Source: Rhodospirillales bacterium (GTDB lineage: Bacteria; Pseudomonadota; Alphaproteobacteria; TMED109). From it: a DNA stretch of 46,190 nucleotides. Below the pieces are notes generated by a model that saw only the letters and a program-made list of their open reading frames with translations, ran no database searches and was not told the origin of the DNA. How positions within the stretch are numbered: the stretch's first letter is position 1; each line of letters opens with the position of its first letter. Where the stretch lies: NCBI GenBank assembly GCA_009839325.1, contig VXPW01000065.1, forward strand, positions 1 to 46,190. Reading direction: 5' to 3'. The translations under genes and the position numbers were made by a program. Below are positions 18,073 to 27,184 of the stretch, piece by piece.

Positions 18073-18952
18073 TCGAGCCCAAGGCCCGCCCCCGAGGCAG
18101 GAACGAAGCGGCGCGCAGCCACCAGCCGGGGCGGGCGCGGCGGAGCTGACGCGCAGCCGCTTCAGCCTCGCACCGGCGAGCGAACAGTGCGAACACCGCC
18201 GTACCGCTTCCCGTCATCCGCACACCCTGGGCGCCCGGAACGGAGGCCAACGTCATCTCGACGCTGCGGATCACGGGCGCGAGGCGAGCAGCAGAGGTCG
18301 CGAGATCGTTGGCCGTACGTGCAACGTGTTGCCGTACCGGCATCCGGCGCCTGGATGCCGGGCGGGATCCCGGGCCTCGCCAACCGGCGTAGACGCTTGA
18401 AGTCGCCAGCTCGGTTCCTGGCCAGACAACGAGCACGTTGCCGGTCGGTGCCGCCATCGACGCAAGATCGGCGCCGGTTCCGCCAGCCCAACAGGCCTGC
18501 GACTCCAGGCACGCGGGGCCATCGGCGCCCAGCGCGGACGCCGCGCCCCGCATGGCTGGATCATGGCGGCTGATCCCCCATAGGCGGCCCAGAGCCCGCA
18601 GGGCCGCCGCCCCATCGGCCGTGCCCCCTGCCAACCCCGCCCCGGGAGGAATGTGCTTCTCCAGATGGAGGGCTGCGCCGGCGCTGACCCCCGCGCGCTC
18701 ACGGAGTTCCGACGCGGCCCGCATCACGTAGTTGGCGGCGCCGAGTGAATCCACCGTCCTGGCCATCGGGCCCGAGACGGAGAGTGACAGGCCGGGCGCC
18801 GGCGAAGCCCGGACGACGTCAAAGATGTCCACGAATGCCAGCGCCGAATCGATTCGATGAAGGCCGGAAGGAGTCCGTCCGAGCACGTGGAGATGCAGAT
18901 TGATCTTGGCGGGGGCACCCTCGATTTCGGAACCGAAACGGCCGGCAATCAG
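18020..18952 (-). CDS. ispE: 4-diphosphocytidyl-2-C-methyl-D-erythritol kinase
   Basis: This GHMP kinase phosphorylates CDP-methylerythritol in the non-mevalonate isoprenoid pathway. Seen are APAKINLHLHVLGRTPSGLH with the active-site lysine, the ATP loop PPGAGLAGGTADGAAAL, LGADGPACL with the catalytic aspartate, and MTGSGTAVFALF near the C-terminus. The start is unusual: no ATG, GTG or TTG lies between 19009 and the conserved core. CTG at 18952 overlaps the TPR-gene stop as CTGA and has GAGGAG eight bases upstream. That gives 310 residues. The alternative ATG at 19009 gives 329 residues with a basic extension read antisense-like to no known homology. The C-terminal tail overlaps rsmD. Confidence 0.9.
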   Translation of the reverse strand: MIAGRFGSEIEGAPAKINLHLHVLGRTPSGLHRIDSALAFVDIFDVVRASPAPGLSLSVSGPMARTVDSLGAANYVMRAASELRERAGVSAGAALHLEKHIPPGAGLAGGTADGAAALRALGRLWGISRHDPAMRGAASALGADGPACLESQACWAGGTGADLASMAAPTGNVLVVWPGTELATSSVYAGWRGPGSRPASRRRMPVRQHVARTANDLATSAARLAPVIRSVEMTLASVPGAQGVRMTGSGTAVFALFARRCEAEAAARQLRRARPGWWLRAASFLPRGRALGSIRSGAGKSWSCRRRVRR

Positions 18953-20724
18953 ATCTCGTGCTCCTCGACGACCGGCGGCAGTTCGTCGAACCCGTGTTCC
19001 AGCTTCCATTCGATCTCGGCCGCGAGTTCCGGGTCGGGATCCGCCCGGAGCGCGTTGCGCCATTGCATGCGTGCTTCCAACTTGCGCCCGGTACGCCACA
19101 GCGCGTCCCCGTAATGACTGGTGATCACCGGGTCTCCGGGTTGCGCCGCCATGGCCCGTTCCAGCGTTTCCACAGCCAGCTCGTAATCACCCAACCGATA
19201 GTGCGCCCAGCCGAGGCTGTCGATGATGAACCCGTTGTCGGGTCGGAGCCTGGCGGCCAGGGCCGCCATCGCCTTGGCCTCTTCGAGCCGCCGGCCCTGC
19301 TCAATCCAGGAGTACGCCAGGTAATTGAGGATGAACGGTTGATCGGGCGACAGTTCCAGCGCCCGCTGCAAGTCTTCCTCCGCCCGCTCCCAGAGGCCTG
19401 ATCGCTCGAAGGCCGCGCCGCGGCCATAGAGCAGGGGCCAGTGGTGGGGTTCCAGCCAATCAAGACGGTCGAGCGCCTCGGAATAGGCGGCGATCGCTTG
19501 ATCGTACCGCTTTTCCGTGGCCATCAGCTGGCCCAGCGCGCTGAGGGCTCCCACCCTGCCAGGGAAGCGTTCCCCAAGCAGCTGAAGTTCCGAGCGCGCT
19601 TCCTCGACCCGGCTCAGCCGGCCGAGCAGACCGGCGAGCGCCAGGCCTGCATCCCACGATTCGGGAGCATCCGACGGGACACGCCGGTAGGACGCCAGCG
19701 CAGAGTCGTTCGCGCCCAGCTGCTCCTGGACCTGCGCGACCAGGAGGCGAGCCGCCAGAAAGTCCGGTTCCAGGTACAGCGCGATCTGCACGTACGCCAG
19801 TGCGCCACGATAGAACTGTTGCGAAAACAACATGCGGGCGCCGTCGAAGAACGTTTCGGCGACCCCGACGGCCACGTCGCGCTGATCCAGACCTTTCGCC
19901 TGGCCCTGATCCCCGTCGGAACGATCGACACCCGCTGCCGGCGGCACGGCAAGATTGACCGGGCCGCCCAGGGACCGGAGTTCTGCCCCCTCCTGGAGTG
20001 CCAGCACCGTGCCGCTCGCCGGACGACGTCCTGCGAGGCTGGTCCGCGCGCGGATGGCGTCATCGGTCTGCCCGGTCGCCGAAAAGTGGGCAAGGGCGGC
20101 CAACGCCATGCGGTCGGGGATCGCCGCTTCCTGAATCGCCGCTCGATAACGCTGGCCCGCCGCCTCCCGCTGGCCCCAGTGATCAAGAATGCGGGCGGCG
20201 TGATAGTTGAAGAAAGAAATGAGTACGCCGCGCTCGGCAATGCGGTCAATCTGCTCGAAGGCCGCACTCGGCGGGCCCCGGGAACCCGAGATCCAGGCGC
20301 GCAGCACGGGGACCAGGTATCCGTCCAGGCCGCCCACGGTAGCCATCGGGTCCAACAGCGCTTCCGCAGATGCCATGTCGTTCCGGAGAACATCGCCCGC
20401 GAACCGGAGGAAAATCGCGAGCCCCCAGGGCCGTGTTCCGGATTGGTCCAGTTCCCGGGACAGCTTCTCAGCCGTCGCGACCTCGCCGCTGGCGACAAAA
20501 GCCTTGATGGCATCGGCGATGACGGCTGCCTTTTGGTCGCTTCCGATCAGCGCGCGGAAATAGGCTGAGGCGGTGGAATAGTCGCCTGATTTCGCAGCGT
20601 GTTGGGCCGCGAGATAGGCGCCGAACGGCGACGCCGCCTCAAGCTGGTCGCCCGCCGCACTCGCAGTCCCACCAGTTCCGAGGACCACCGCGGCAGCGAT
20701 CGCGGCAACTACGCGGATGATCAC
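18949..20724 (-). CDS. Tetratricopeptide-repeat protein, exported
   Basis: This 591-residue protein begins with a signal peptide (VIIRVVAAIAAAVVLGTG to ASAAG) and is otherwise helical TPR repeats. Clear repeats occur in the last third: ALSALGQLMATEKRYDQAI, RAEEDLQRALELSPDQP, AYSWIEQGRRLEEAKAM, WAHYRLGDYELAVETLERA and YGDALWRTGRKLEAR. Such proteins precede ispE in many Alphaproteobacteria; they are thought to act as periplasmic or outer-membrane scaffolds, but no role is proven. GTG at 20724 is chosen because the signal peptide starts there; the frame remains open to 20934 with non-homologous sequence. Its stop overlaps the apparent ispE start. Confidence 0.85.
   Translation of the reverse strand: MIIRVVAAIAAAVVLGTGGTASAAGDQLEAASPFGAYLAAQHAAKSGDYSTASAYFRALIGSDQKAAVIADAIKAFVASGEVATAEKLSRELDQSGTRPWGLAIFLRFAGDVLRNDMASAEALLDPMATVGGLDGYLVPVLRAWISGSRGPPSAAFEQIDRIAERGVLISFFNYHAARILDHWGQREAAGQRYRAAIQEAAIPDRMALAALAHFSATGQTDDAIRARTSLAGRRPASGTVLALQEGAELRSLGGPVNLAVPPAAGVDRSDGDQGQAKGLDQRDVAVGVAETFFDGARMLFSQQFYRGALAYVQIALYLEPDFLAARLLVAQVQEQLGANDSALASYRRVPSDAPESWDAGLALAGLLGRLSRVEEARSELQLLGERFPGRVGALSALGQLMATEKRYDQAIAAYSEALDRLDWLEPHHWPLLYGRGAAFERSGLWERAEEDLQRALELSPDQPFILNYLAYSWIEQGRRLEEAKAMAALAARLRPDNGFIIDSLGWAHYRLGDYELAVETLERAMAAQPGDPVITSHYGDALWRTGRKLEARMQWRNALRADPDPELAAEIEWKLEHGFDELPPVVEEHEI
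18961..18966 (-). promoter_or_regulatory. Ribosome binding site that points to a CTG start of ispE
   Basis: GAGGAG on the minus strand lies inside the last codons of the TPR gene, eight bases before CTG at 18952. It is a strong Shine-Dalgarno match at good spacing and is the main reason to prefer CTG over the distant ATG at 19009. Confidence 0.55.
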
Positions 20725-21166
20725 GAAACTGCAGCCTCCTGCCCCCTCGTCGAGCGAGGGCCTCTTCCCATATGCCACCATAAATATAGGCGGTACAAGC
20801 CAAATTGTAGTCGGCCGCCGTTCTGTCGCAGGGGGGCGCGGCGATGTGCGTAAAGTTCGGCGCGACCTGGCGCATTCAGGTCCACCACGGGTGGATGCGG
20901 CAGCTTCATCGGCCACCCGCATGGCCCCGGCCATCCAGCCGGGGGGGGCCGGGATTTCGCGGCGGACATGCCCTACATCATGGGCGCCCGGTGCTTTCTG
21001 CCCCGGGCCGTCCCGGACGCGACCAATGCAGCGTGCCGTCCAGCGCGAGCGCCGGCGGCCGATCCCCTATGCTTGGTGCCATCATCCATGCTGCCCGCCG
21101 TCGTTCGTGGGAGTCCGCGCAGGGATGGGCCAACGGCCCGCCGATACATGCCAGGAGGTCGACGCC
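20725..21166. other. Intergenic region between divergent TPR gene and nfuA
   Basis: This is a 442-base gap with an AT-rich patch near 20770-20815 (CATAAATATAGG) and otherwise GC-rich sequence. Open frames run through it on both strands but none is protein-like. It should hold promoters for both flanking genes; none matches consensus well. A strong ribosome binding site, AGGAGGT at 21153-21159, fixes the nfuA start. Confidence 0.5.
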
Positions 21167-21724
21167 ATGTTCATCCAGACAGAAGGCACGCCGAATCCGG
21201 AAACCCTCAAGTTCCTACCCGATCAGGCCGTGCTGGACCGCGGCACGGCTTCCTTCAACCGTCCGGAAGAGGCCGAACGGTCGCCTCTGGCCGCCCGGCT
21301 GTTCTCCGTCGAGGGGGTAGCGGGCGTCTTCCTCGGACGTGACTTCATTACCGTAACGCGTGCCCCCAACGTTGAATGGCAGCCGCTGAAGCCGCTATTG
21401 CTCGCAGCGATCATGCAGCACTACGCGTCCGGCGAGCCGACCGTGGCCGCTCCCGCCGAACCGGCGGCAGAAGCCGCGGTGAGACCGGAAGATGCGGAAG
21501 TGGTGGCAGAAATCCGCGACCTCATTGACACACGGGTGCGGCCCGCGGTGGCCGGCCATGGTGGCGACATCGTATTTCACGGCTATCGCGACGGTGTCGT
21601 GATGCTGGAACTGCACGGTGCCTGCTCCGGCTGCCCAAGTTCGATGACGACCCTGAAGATGGGCGTGGAGAACATGCTGCGGCATTACATTCCGGCGGTG
21701 CAGGAAGTTCGCGAGGTCGCCTGA
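21167..21724 (+). CDS. NfuA/Nfu-type iron-sulphur cluster carrier
   Basis: This 185-residue protein carries assembled Fe-S clusters to target enzymes. It has an N-terminal Nfu_N domain (FIQTEGTPNPETLKFLP through VTRAPNVEWQPLKP), a short alanine/proline linker, and a C-terminal NifU-like domain with the cluster-binding GACSGCPSS and the preceding VAGHGGDIVFHGY. This is the mitochondrial/alphaproteobacterial NFU1 layout. The ATG is preceded by AGGAGGT seven bases upstream. tsaB follows ten bases later, probably in the same transcript. Confidence 0.95.
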   Translation: MFIQTEGTPNPETLKFLPDQAVLDRGTASFNRPEEAERSPLAARLFSVEGVAGVFLGRDFITVTRAPNVEWQPLKPLLLAAIMQHYASGEPTVAAPAEPAAEAAVRPEDAEVVAEIRDLIDTRVRPAVAGHGGDIVFHGYRDGVVMLELHGACSGCPSSMTTLKMGVENMLRHYIPAVQEVREVA

Positions 21725-21733
21725 TCCGGGCAC

Positions 21734-22426
21734 GTGCGATTCCTGTTCTTTGACACGGCGCTTGACCACCTGACCGCGGGCCTGGCTCACGGGGAACAGG
21801 TCATTGCCGAGCACAGCGAGCACTGCCCGCGCGGACACGCCGACCGATTGGTCCCGTTGCTTCGCGACCTGATGGATGCATCAGGAATTGGTTTCGGGGC
21901 CCTTGAAGGAATCGGCTGCACCCGCGGGCCCGGCACCTTTACCGGCATCCGATCCGGGATCGCCGCCGCGCGGGCGATGGGGCTTGCCGCGGACCTGCCG
22001 GCGGTGGGGGTGCCGACGTTGGACGCACTCGCCCGCACGGCAATCACCGGGCCAACCGCCGAAGCCCCTGTTACCGCCGCGATCGATGCGCGGCGGGGCG
22101 AGCTGTACCTCCGGCACTTCCGGCCGGACGGCACGCCGGTTGGACCGCCGTTGCGTTCGGCCACCGAAACCGCCGGATCGCTCTGCCCCGAGGGGACGCG
22201 GCTCCTGGTGGGCAGTGGCGCGGCCATACTGCGGGACGTCCTGGGACGCGGGATACCGCGGACTGACATCTCCTCCCCGAGTCCAAGAGCGCTGGCCGTG
22301 ACCCTAAGCCAAGCCCTTCGGGGGCGCCGGGGACATGGATACACGAGTGGGCCCAAGCCGCTGTATCTGCGGCCTGCAGACGCCACCCCGCCTGCGGACT
22401 GGCGTCAGCCGCCTGAGGTCGCCTGA
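21734..22426 (+). CDS. tsaB: tRNA threonylcarbamoyladenosine biosynthesis protein TsaB
   Basis: This 230-residue protein is the TsaD partner needed for the t6A37 modification of ANN-decoding tRNAs. It has the ASKHA opening (FLFFDTALDHLTAGLA), the family hallmark CTRGPGTFTGIRSGIAAARAMG, and VTAAIDARRGELYL. Start is GTG at 21734. The rimI gene that usually follows in this class is not here. The 3' end overlaps the convergent TusA-like gene by 22 bases. Confidence 0.93.
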   Translation: MRFLFFDTALDHLTAGLAHGEQVIAEHSEHCPRGHADRLVPLLRDLMDASGIGFGALEGIGCTRGPGTFTGIRSGIAAARAMGLAADLPAVGVPTLDALARTAITGPTAEAPVTAAIDARRGELYLRHFRPDGTPVGPPLRSATETAGSLCPEGTRLLVGSGAAILRDVLGRGIPRTDISSPSPRALAVTLSQALRGRRGHGYTSGPKPLYLRPADATPPADWRQPPEVA

Positions 22427-22650
22427 GGATGGTGGCGGATGGTGATCCGCCAAATCCCGGATCCCGGGGGATGCGGCTCGGGCGGGTCCACCCGGTATCC
22501 GAGTTCCGCCGCGGAACGCGGCACGTTCTCCAGTGGCTCACCGTCGGCCAGCAGGACGACGAGAACGCCGTCGGCGGGCAATCGGTCCAGTTCGATCCGC
22601 GTACGGACGAACGTCATCGGACAGACGTCGTCAGTGATATCTAGTGTCAC
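22405..22650 (-). CDS. TusA-family sulphurtransferase-like protein
   Basis: This 81-residue protein has the TusA/SirA fold (COG0425). The GTG at 22650 starts VTLDITDDVCPMTFVRTRIE, the form typical of alphaproteobacterial members, with the single conserved cysteine in CPMT where TusA proper has CPxP. The end of the domain is GEPLENVPRSAAELGY. TusA passes sulphur to tRNA thiolation or molybdenum cofactor synthesis; what this branch does is unknown. A longer frame from ATG 22740 crosses the -10-like TATACT at 22701-22706, which favours the short form. Confidence 0.8.
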   Translation of the reverse strand: MTLDITDDVCPMTFVRTRIELDRLPADGVLVVLLADGEPLENVPRSAAELGYRVDPPEPHPPGSGIWRITIRHHPQATSGG

Positions 22651-22700
22651 GACCGAAACTGTCGGCGGAATCTCGGCGGAAGAAACAGGCACAATATTCC

Positions 22701-22706
22701 AGTATA
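22701..22706 (-). promoter_or_regulatory. Possible -10 element for the TusA-like gene
   Basis: TATACT on the minus strand would place transcription start about 44 bases before the GTG at 22650. No good -35 element is seen, so this is a weak call. Confidence 0.3.
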
Positions 22707-22741
22707 TCGTCCGGCTTCTCTGCCCACGGGCACATCCCATC

Positions 22742-22747
22742 TATAAT
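22742..22747 (+). promoter_or_regulatory. Probable -10 element for fur
   Basis: A perfect TATAAT lies 35 bases before the TTG start of fur, in the short gap between divergent genes. A -35 match at 16 to 18 bases spacing is poor, as is common for regulated or extended promoters. The AT-rich block 22690-22747 stands out in this GC-rich window and may also hold an operator. Confidence 0.45.
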
Positions 22748-22782
22748 GCGGGTCCCGGACGCAATCGGAACTGTTAGGAACG

Positions 22783-23214
22783 TTGTCCTCCACCGCTTCA
22801 GACTTGGAAAAGCTCTGCACTGACAGAGGACTAAAGATGACCTCGCAACGCCGGGTCATCGTGAAAGTTCTTGCTGAATCGGACGATCACCCGGCGGCCG
22901 AGGACGTCTACCGCAGAGCGTCGCGGATTGAAGGGCGCATCAGCCTGGCGACCGTGTACCGAACCATGCGGCTGCTCGAGGAAGCGGGAATTCTGGAGAA
23001 GCATGATTTCGGTGACGGGCGGGCGCGCTACGAAGAGATCCAACGCACCCATCATGACCATCTGATCGATGTCGACACCGGCGAAGTCATAGAGTTCGTG
23101 AACGAAGAGATTGAGGACCTGCAGGAAGCCGTGGCCCGCAAGCTGGGCTACCGGCTGACCGGCCATCGGCATGAGTTGTACGGAACCCGGATCAACAAGC
23201 CGGAGCAGGATTGA
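22783..23214 (+). CDS. fur: Fur-family metal-responsive transcriptional regulator
   Basis: This 143-residue regulator has an N-terminal winged helix (GLKMTSQRRVIVKVLAESDD, RISLATVYRTMRLLEEAGIL) and a C-terminal metal-binding dimer domain with RTHHDHLIDVDTGEVIEF. The C-terminal CxxC zinc motifs of some Fur proteins are absent, as in alphaproteobacterial Fur/Mur. It could sense iron or manganese. It is read from TTG at 22783, and olsB follows three bases after its stop, so it heads a long unit and may control it. Confidence 0.93.
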   Translation: MSSTASDLEKLCTDRGLKMTSQRRVIVKVLAESDDHPAAEDVYRRASRIEGRISLATVYRTMRLLEEAGILEKHDFGDGRARYEEIQRTHHDHLIDVDTGEVIEFVNEEIEDLQEAVARKLGYRLTGHRHELYGTRINKPEQD

Positions 23215-23217
23215 AGG

Positions 23218-24030
23218 ATGCCGCCGTGCGCACCCCGCCACAGCGCAGTGCCAGTCGCGCGGGCCGGAGACCTCGAGGTACGCTTAGCCACAAAGGCCGA
23301 TGAGGTGGATGCCGCCCAGGCGCTGCGGTACCGGATCTTCTACGAGGAAATGTCGGCGAAGCCGTCGCCGGAGATGCGGAAACGCCAGCGCGATTTTGAT
23401 CGCTATGACCCGCTGTGGGAGCACCTGCTGGTACTCGACCATAGCTCGGGCGGATCCGTCATCGGCACGTACCGACTGCACCGATGCGGCGCGGAAACAC
23501 CTTCGAGCGAGCTCTACACCAATACGGAGTACGACCTGGCGCCGATACTCGAGCAGACCGGGGTTCTCGTCGAACTCGGCCGCATGTGCATCCACCCGAG
23601 CTACCGAAATGGGGCCACGGCCCAATTGCTGTGGCGCGGCATCGCCCACTACGTGTTCCACTACGACGTGCAGCTGATGTTCGGATGCGCCAGCCTCAGC
23701 GGGACGGATCCGGACGAACTCGCGCTTCCACTCAGCTACCTGCACCACGCCCATCTGGCGCCTCCCGACCTGCGACCCCGGGCGCTCGAGAATCTCAGGG
23801 TACCGATGGATCGGCTGGCACCGGACGCATTCACTTCGCGCGACGGCCTGAAAGCGCTGCCGGGGCTTGTCAAGGGTTACATCCGGCTTGGCGGGTTCGT
23901 CGGGGATGGCGCGGTCATCGACTGGCAGTTCGGCACGGTCGACGTCTGCATGGTTGTGAAGACCGAACTGGTCAGCAAACGGTACCGCCAGCACTACGAG
24001 CGGGAAGCCGGAGTGAGCGAGTACAACTAG
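23218..24030 (+). CDS. olsB: L-ornithine N(alpha)-acyltransferase OlsB
   Basis: This 270-residue GNAT-like enzyme adds a 3-hydroxyacyl chain from acyl carrier protein to ornithine, the first step of ornithine lipid synthesis. Characteristic are ALRYRIFYEEM with DRYDPLWEHLLVLD, VIGTYRL, VLVELGRMCIHPSYRNG, and LMFGCASLSGTDP. It sits directly before olsA, which makes the assignment firm. Ornithine lipids replace phospholipids when phosphate is short in many Alphaproteobacteria. Confidence 0.94.
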   Translation: MPPCAPRHSAVPVARAGDLEVRLATKADEVDAAQALRYRIFYEEMSAKPSPEMRKRQRDFDRYDPLWEHLLVLDHSSGGSVIGTYRLHRCGAETPSSELYTNTEYDLAPILEQTGVLVELGRMCIHPSYRNGATAQLLWRGIAHYVFHYDVQLMFGCASLSGTDPDELALPLSYLHHAHLAPPDLRPRALENLRVPMDRLAPDAFTSRDGLKALPGLVKGYIRLGGFVGDGAVIDWQFGTVDVCMVVKTELVSKRYRQHYEREAGVSEYN

Positions 24031-24033
24031 GCG

Positions 24034-24855
24034 ATGGCAGACGATCTCGCGGCCTCGCATGTGCGCGCGACGTTTCGGAGTGTTGCTTTCTTGATTTGGT
24101 TCCTGCTGCTCCTTCCCGTGCACCTGGTGGCACTCGCCAGCGGTTCTCGTCTGTCGCGTCGGATACCGGTCTTCTTCCATCGGGGACTCCTGCACCTGTT
24201 CGGGATCCGGGTCCGTCGCATCGGCCGTCCCAGCGACAAGCCCCCTACCCTGTTTGCCAGCAACCACACCTCTTGGCTGGATATCGTCGTGCTCTCGTCC
24301 CTGGCGCCGGTGTCGTTCGTGGCTAAGGCGGAAATCGCCAGGTGGTTCTTCTTCGGGTGGCTCGCGAAACTGCAGCGGAGCATCTTTATCGACCGTCGTC
24401 GCAGCCAAGCGGTCGCCCACGGTACTGAACTGACCCGTCGACTGGCAGACAGCGACAACATTGTCCTCTTTCCCGAGGGCACCAGCGGCGACGGTAATCG
24501 CGTCCTTCGCTTTCGCTCCGCACTGTTTAATTTTGCGGAACGGGAGGCTCTACGCAGCCTGACGGTGCAGCCGGTGTCCATCTGCTACAGCGGGCTCAAC
24601 GGCCTGCCTCTGGACCGTAGAAATCGCCCGCTCATCACTTGGTACGGAGGTATGGACCTGCTCCCGCACGTGTGGAGGCTGCTGGGACACGGGCACATGG
24701 AGGTCACGGTGAGCTTTCACCCGCCGCTGCCCGAGATTTCGGATCGGAAGCAACTTGCCCGGCTCGCGGAACGGAGCGTCGCTGATGGGCTGGCGCGGGC
24801 GCTGGCCGGCCGTGCCCGGGGTGCCGGAGTGAGGAGTCAGCCGTCCGCCGCATGA
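24034..24855 (+). CDS. olsA: 1-acyl-glycerol-3-phosphate-type acyltransferase OlsA
   Basis: This 273-residue PlsC-fold membrane enzyme adds the second acyl chain to lyso-ornithine lipid. An N-terminal membrane segment ([18 protein letters not shown]) is followed by the catalytic NHTSWLD motif near residue 77 and FPEGTSGDG near residue 147. The gene lies three bases after olsB and overlaps miaB by four bases. An action on phosphatidic acid synthesis is possible from the fold alone; the olsB neighbour favours OlsA. Confidence 0.9.
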   Translation: MADDLAASHVRATFRSVAFLIWFLLLLPVHLVALASGSRLSRRIPVFFHRGLLHLFGIRVRRIGRPSDKPPTLFASNHTSWLDIVVLSSLAPVSFVAKAEIARWFFFGWLAKLQRSIFIDRRRSQAVAHGTELTRRLADSDNIVLFPEGTSGDGNRVLRFRSALFNFAEREALRSLTVQPVSICYSGLNGLPLDRRNRPLITWYGGMDLLPHVWRLLGHGHMEVTVSFHPPLPEISDRKQLARLAERSVADGLARALAGRARGAGVRSQPSAA

Positions 24856-26222
24856 CTGAGCCGTCAACCGCACGCCAGGTGTACATTCGTACGTACGGCT
24901 GCCAGATGAACGTGTACGATTCGGAGCGGATGGCGGAGATGCTGGCCCCGCTCGGATACACGCGTACCGACGCCCCCGAGGCTGCCGACCTGATCGTCCT
25001 GAATACCTGCCACATCCGCGAGAAAGCAGCGGAGAAGGTTTACTCCGATCTCGGCCGGCTGGTGCCGCTCCGGGCTACCGCTCGCCAAGCGGGTCGCCGC
25101 GTGCGTTTCGTCGTGGCCGGTTGCGTGGCCCAGGCTGAAGGAGCGGAAATCCGCCGGCGACGTCCCGAAGTCGACATCGTGGTCGGCCCGCAGACGTACC
25201 ACCGGCTGCCGGAGCTCCTGGCTCGAGCCGACCGCGCGGGCAAGGCACCGGCCATCTGCACGGACTTCCCGGCGGTCCGCAAGTTCGACGAGTTGCCCTC
25301 CCGCAGCGGTTCGGGGCCGGCCGCGTTCCTCTCCGTCCAGGAAGGGTGTGACCGATTTTGCACGTTTTGCGTGGTGCCGTACACGCGTGGGGCGGAATAT
25401 TCGCGGCCTGTCGAGGACGTGGTCCGGGAGGCGGAGACGCTCGTGGAGCAAGGCGCCAGCGAACTGTGCCTGCTTGGGCAGAACGTGAACGCCTACCACG
25501 GTCTGGATCCGAGCGGCAGGGAAGTCTCGCTGGCCGGTCTGCTTCGAAGACTCGCGGAGATCGCCGGCGTCGCGCGGCTGCGCTACACCACTTCGCATCC
25601 CGCCAACATGACCGACGAGCTGATTCGCACCCATGGCGATCTCGAACCCTTGATGCCGTATCTGCATCTCCCCGTTCAGTCAGGATCGGATCGGGTCCTG
25701 CGGGCAATGAATCGGGCTCACACCGCCGCTTCCTTCGGGGCGACTGTCCGCGCGCTGCGAGAGGTGAGGCCCGATCTCGCGCTGTCGTCCGACTTCATCG
25801 TGGGGTTTCCCGGAGAAACAGAGCACGACTTCGAAGCGACCTTGCGGCTGGTCGAGGAAACCTCGTTTGCGGCCGCATATTCCTTCCGCTACAGCCGCCG
25901 GCCAGGAACGCCGGCCGCCGTCCTGCCGCATCAGGTGGCCGAGCCGGACAAGGCCCGCCGACTCTCGATCCTTCAGGCGCTGCTCGCCGACCAGCAGCAC
26001 AGCTTCAACCGCAGTTTCGAGAATGCGACCGTGCCGGTCCTGTTCGAGCGTCGCGGACGCCACAGCGGGCAGCTCACCGGACGCAGCCCCTGGATGCACG
26101 CGGTCCACGTGGACGCGGACGAGTCCTTCCTGGGCACCATCCAACCCGTGTTCGTCACGCGGGCGGGGCCGCACGGCCTGGCGGGGGTCTTGGCAATTGA
26201 ACGCGAGAACGCCACGGGATGA
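24852..26222 (+). CDS. miaB: tRNA-2-methylthio-N6-dimethylallyladenosine synthase MiaB
   Basis: This 456-residue radical SAM enzyme adds a methylthio group to i6A37 of tRNAs. The N-terminal UPF0004 domain has cysteines in [15 protein letters not shown] and VAGCVAQ that hold the auxiliary cluster. The radical SAM motif is [22 protein letters not shown] domain is at the C-terminus. The ATG overlaps the olsA stop, and the stop overlaps phoH by four bases. A parS-like palindrome is embedded near its 3' end. Confidence 0.97.
   Translation: MTEPSTARQVYIRTYGCQMNVYDSERMAEMLAPLGYTRTDAPEAADLIVLNTCHIREKAAEKVYSDLGRLVPLRATARQAGRRVRFVVAGCVAQAEGAEIRRRRPEVDIVVGPQTYHRLPELLARADRAGKAPAICTDFPAVRKFDELPSRSGSGPAAFLSVQEGCDRFCTFCVVPYTRGAEYSRPVEDVVREAETLVEQGASELCLLGQNVNAYHGLDPSGREVSLAGLLRRLAEIAGVARLRYTTSHPANMTDELIRTHGDLEPLMPYLHLPVQSGSDRVLRAMNRAHTAASFGATVRALREVRPDLALSSDFIVGFPGETEHDFEATLRLVEETSFAAAYSFRYSRRPGTPAAVLPHQVAEPDKARRLSILQALLADQQHSFNRSFENATVPVLFERRGRHSGQLTGRSPWMHAVHVDADESFLGTIQPVFVTRAGPHGLAGVLAIERENATG
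26101..26116. promoter_or_regulatory. parS-like palindrome
   Basis: The centre reads GTCCACGTGGAC, a perfect 12-base palindrome at 26103-26114. Its inner ten bases are identical to the core of the parS consensus TGTTCCACGTGGAACA; overall 11 of 16 positions match. It lies in the coding sequence of miaB (residues HAVHVDAD), about 7.5 kb from the putative origin and 16 kb from parAB. No full-consensus parS was found by eye elsewhere in the window. Confidence 0.4.
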
Positions 26223-27184
26223 GCAAGCAAAGCGAAGCCGTTCAGGTCTCGTTTCAAGACAATGCCCTGCTCGCCGAACTCTTTGGCGAAAAAGACGGCA
26301 ACTTGCATCAGGTCGAGCGCATGTTGGACGTGACGGTGTCGAGCCGCGGCAACACCATCTCGATCACCGGTGCGGAGGCGAAGCGCGCCCGGGACATGCT
26401 CGCGGACCTGTATCGCCTGCTCGAGACCGGTCAGCGAGTGGGAAGACCGGAAATCGAAGCCGCCTTCCGCATGGGCGGGAAGCCCTCCCGCGCGGCCGAC
26501 ACCATCAAGACCGCAAAGCGAAGCGTCTTCCCGCGCACGGTCCACCAAACGGAATACATCCGCGCCCTGCGCACCAAGCCGCTTACGTTCGGTGTTGGCG
26601 CGGCCGGTACCGGCAAGACCTACCTGGCGGTGGCGGTGGCCGCTGCCGAACTCCGGAGTGGCGCGATCGAACGAATCGTGCTGTCACGGCCCGCCGTTGA
26701 AGCCGGCGAGCGACTGGGATTCTTGCCCGGGGACCTCCGCGAGAAGATCGATCCGTATCTTCGGCCCTTGCATGATGCTCTGGGCGACATGCTGCACCGC
26801 GATTGGCTCGCGCGGCGTATGGAAAAGGGCGTGATCGAAATTGCTCCGCTCGGCTTCATGCGGGGCCGGACACTCACGAACGCCTTCATCATCCTTGACG
26901 AAGCTCAGAACGCCACCACCATTCAGATGAAGATGTTCCTTACGCGACTGGGCGAAGGGGCGAGAATGGCAGTCACTGGAGACCTCTCCCAGATCGACCT
27001 TCCGCCCGGCAGTCGGTCCGGGTTGGCCGAAGCACTGCAGGTCACCGCCGGCCTCAAGGACGTAGCCCAGGTGCGCTTCAACGATCGGGACGTGATCCGA
27101 CCTCCCCTCGTTTCCGAAATCGTGCGAGCGTACGAACAGGCCGATGCGGGCGGCAAGGCCGTTCCGAACAAGTCCGACGCATGA
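26219..27184 (+). CDS. PhoH-family ATPase
   Basis: This 321-residue cytosolic protein has a short N-terminal region and a PhoH ATPase domain with Walker [15 protein letters not shown] near residue 125, [21 protein letters not shown], Walker [13 protein letters not shown] and [11 protein letters not shown]. It is the PhoH-like protein that precedes ybeY in most Proteobacteria and is thought to act in RNA or ribosome quality control; its substrate is not known. It overlaps miaB and ybeY by four bases each. Confidence 0.94.
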   Translation: MSKQSEAVQVSFQDNALLAELFGEKDGNLHQVERMLDVTVSSRGNTISITGAEAKRARDMLADLYRLLETGQRVGRPEIEAAFRMGGKPSRAADTIKTAKRSVFPRTVHQTEYIRALRTKPLTFGVGAAGTGKTYLAVAVAAAELRSGAIERIVLSRPAVEAGERLGFLPGDLREKIDPYLRPLHDALGDMLHRDWLARRMEKGVIEIAPLGFMRGRTLTNAFIILDEAQNATTIQMKMFLTRLGEGARMAVTGDLSQIDLPPGSRSGLAEALQVTAGLKDVAQVRFNDRDVIRPPLVSEIVRAYEQADAGGKAVPNKSDA

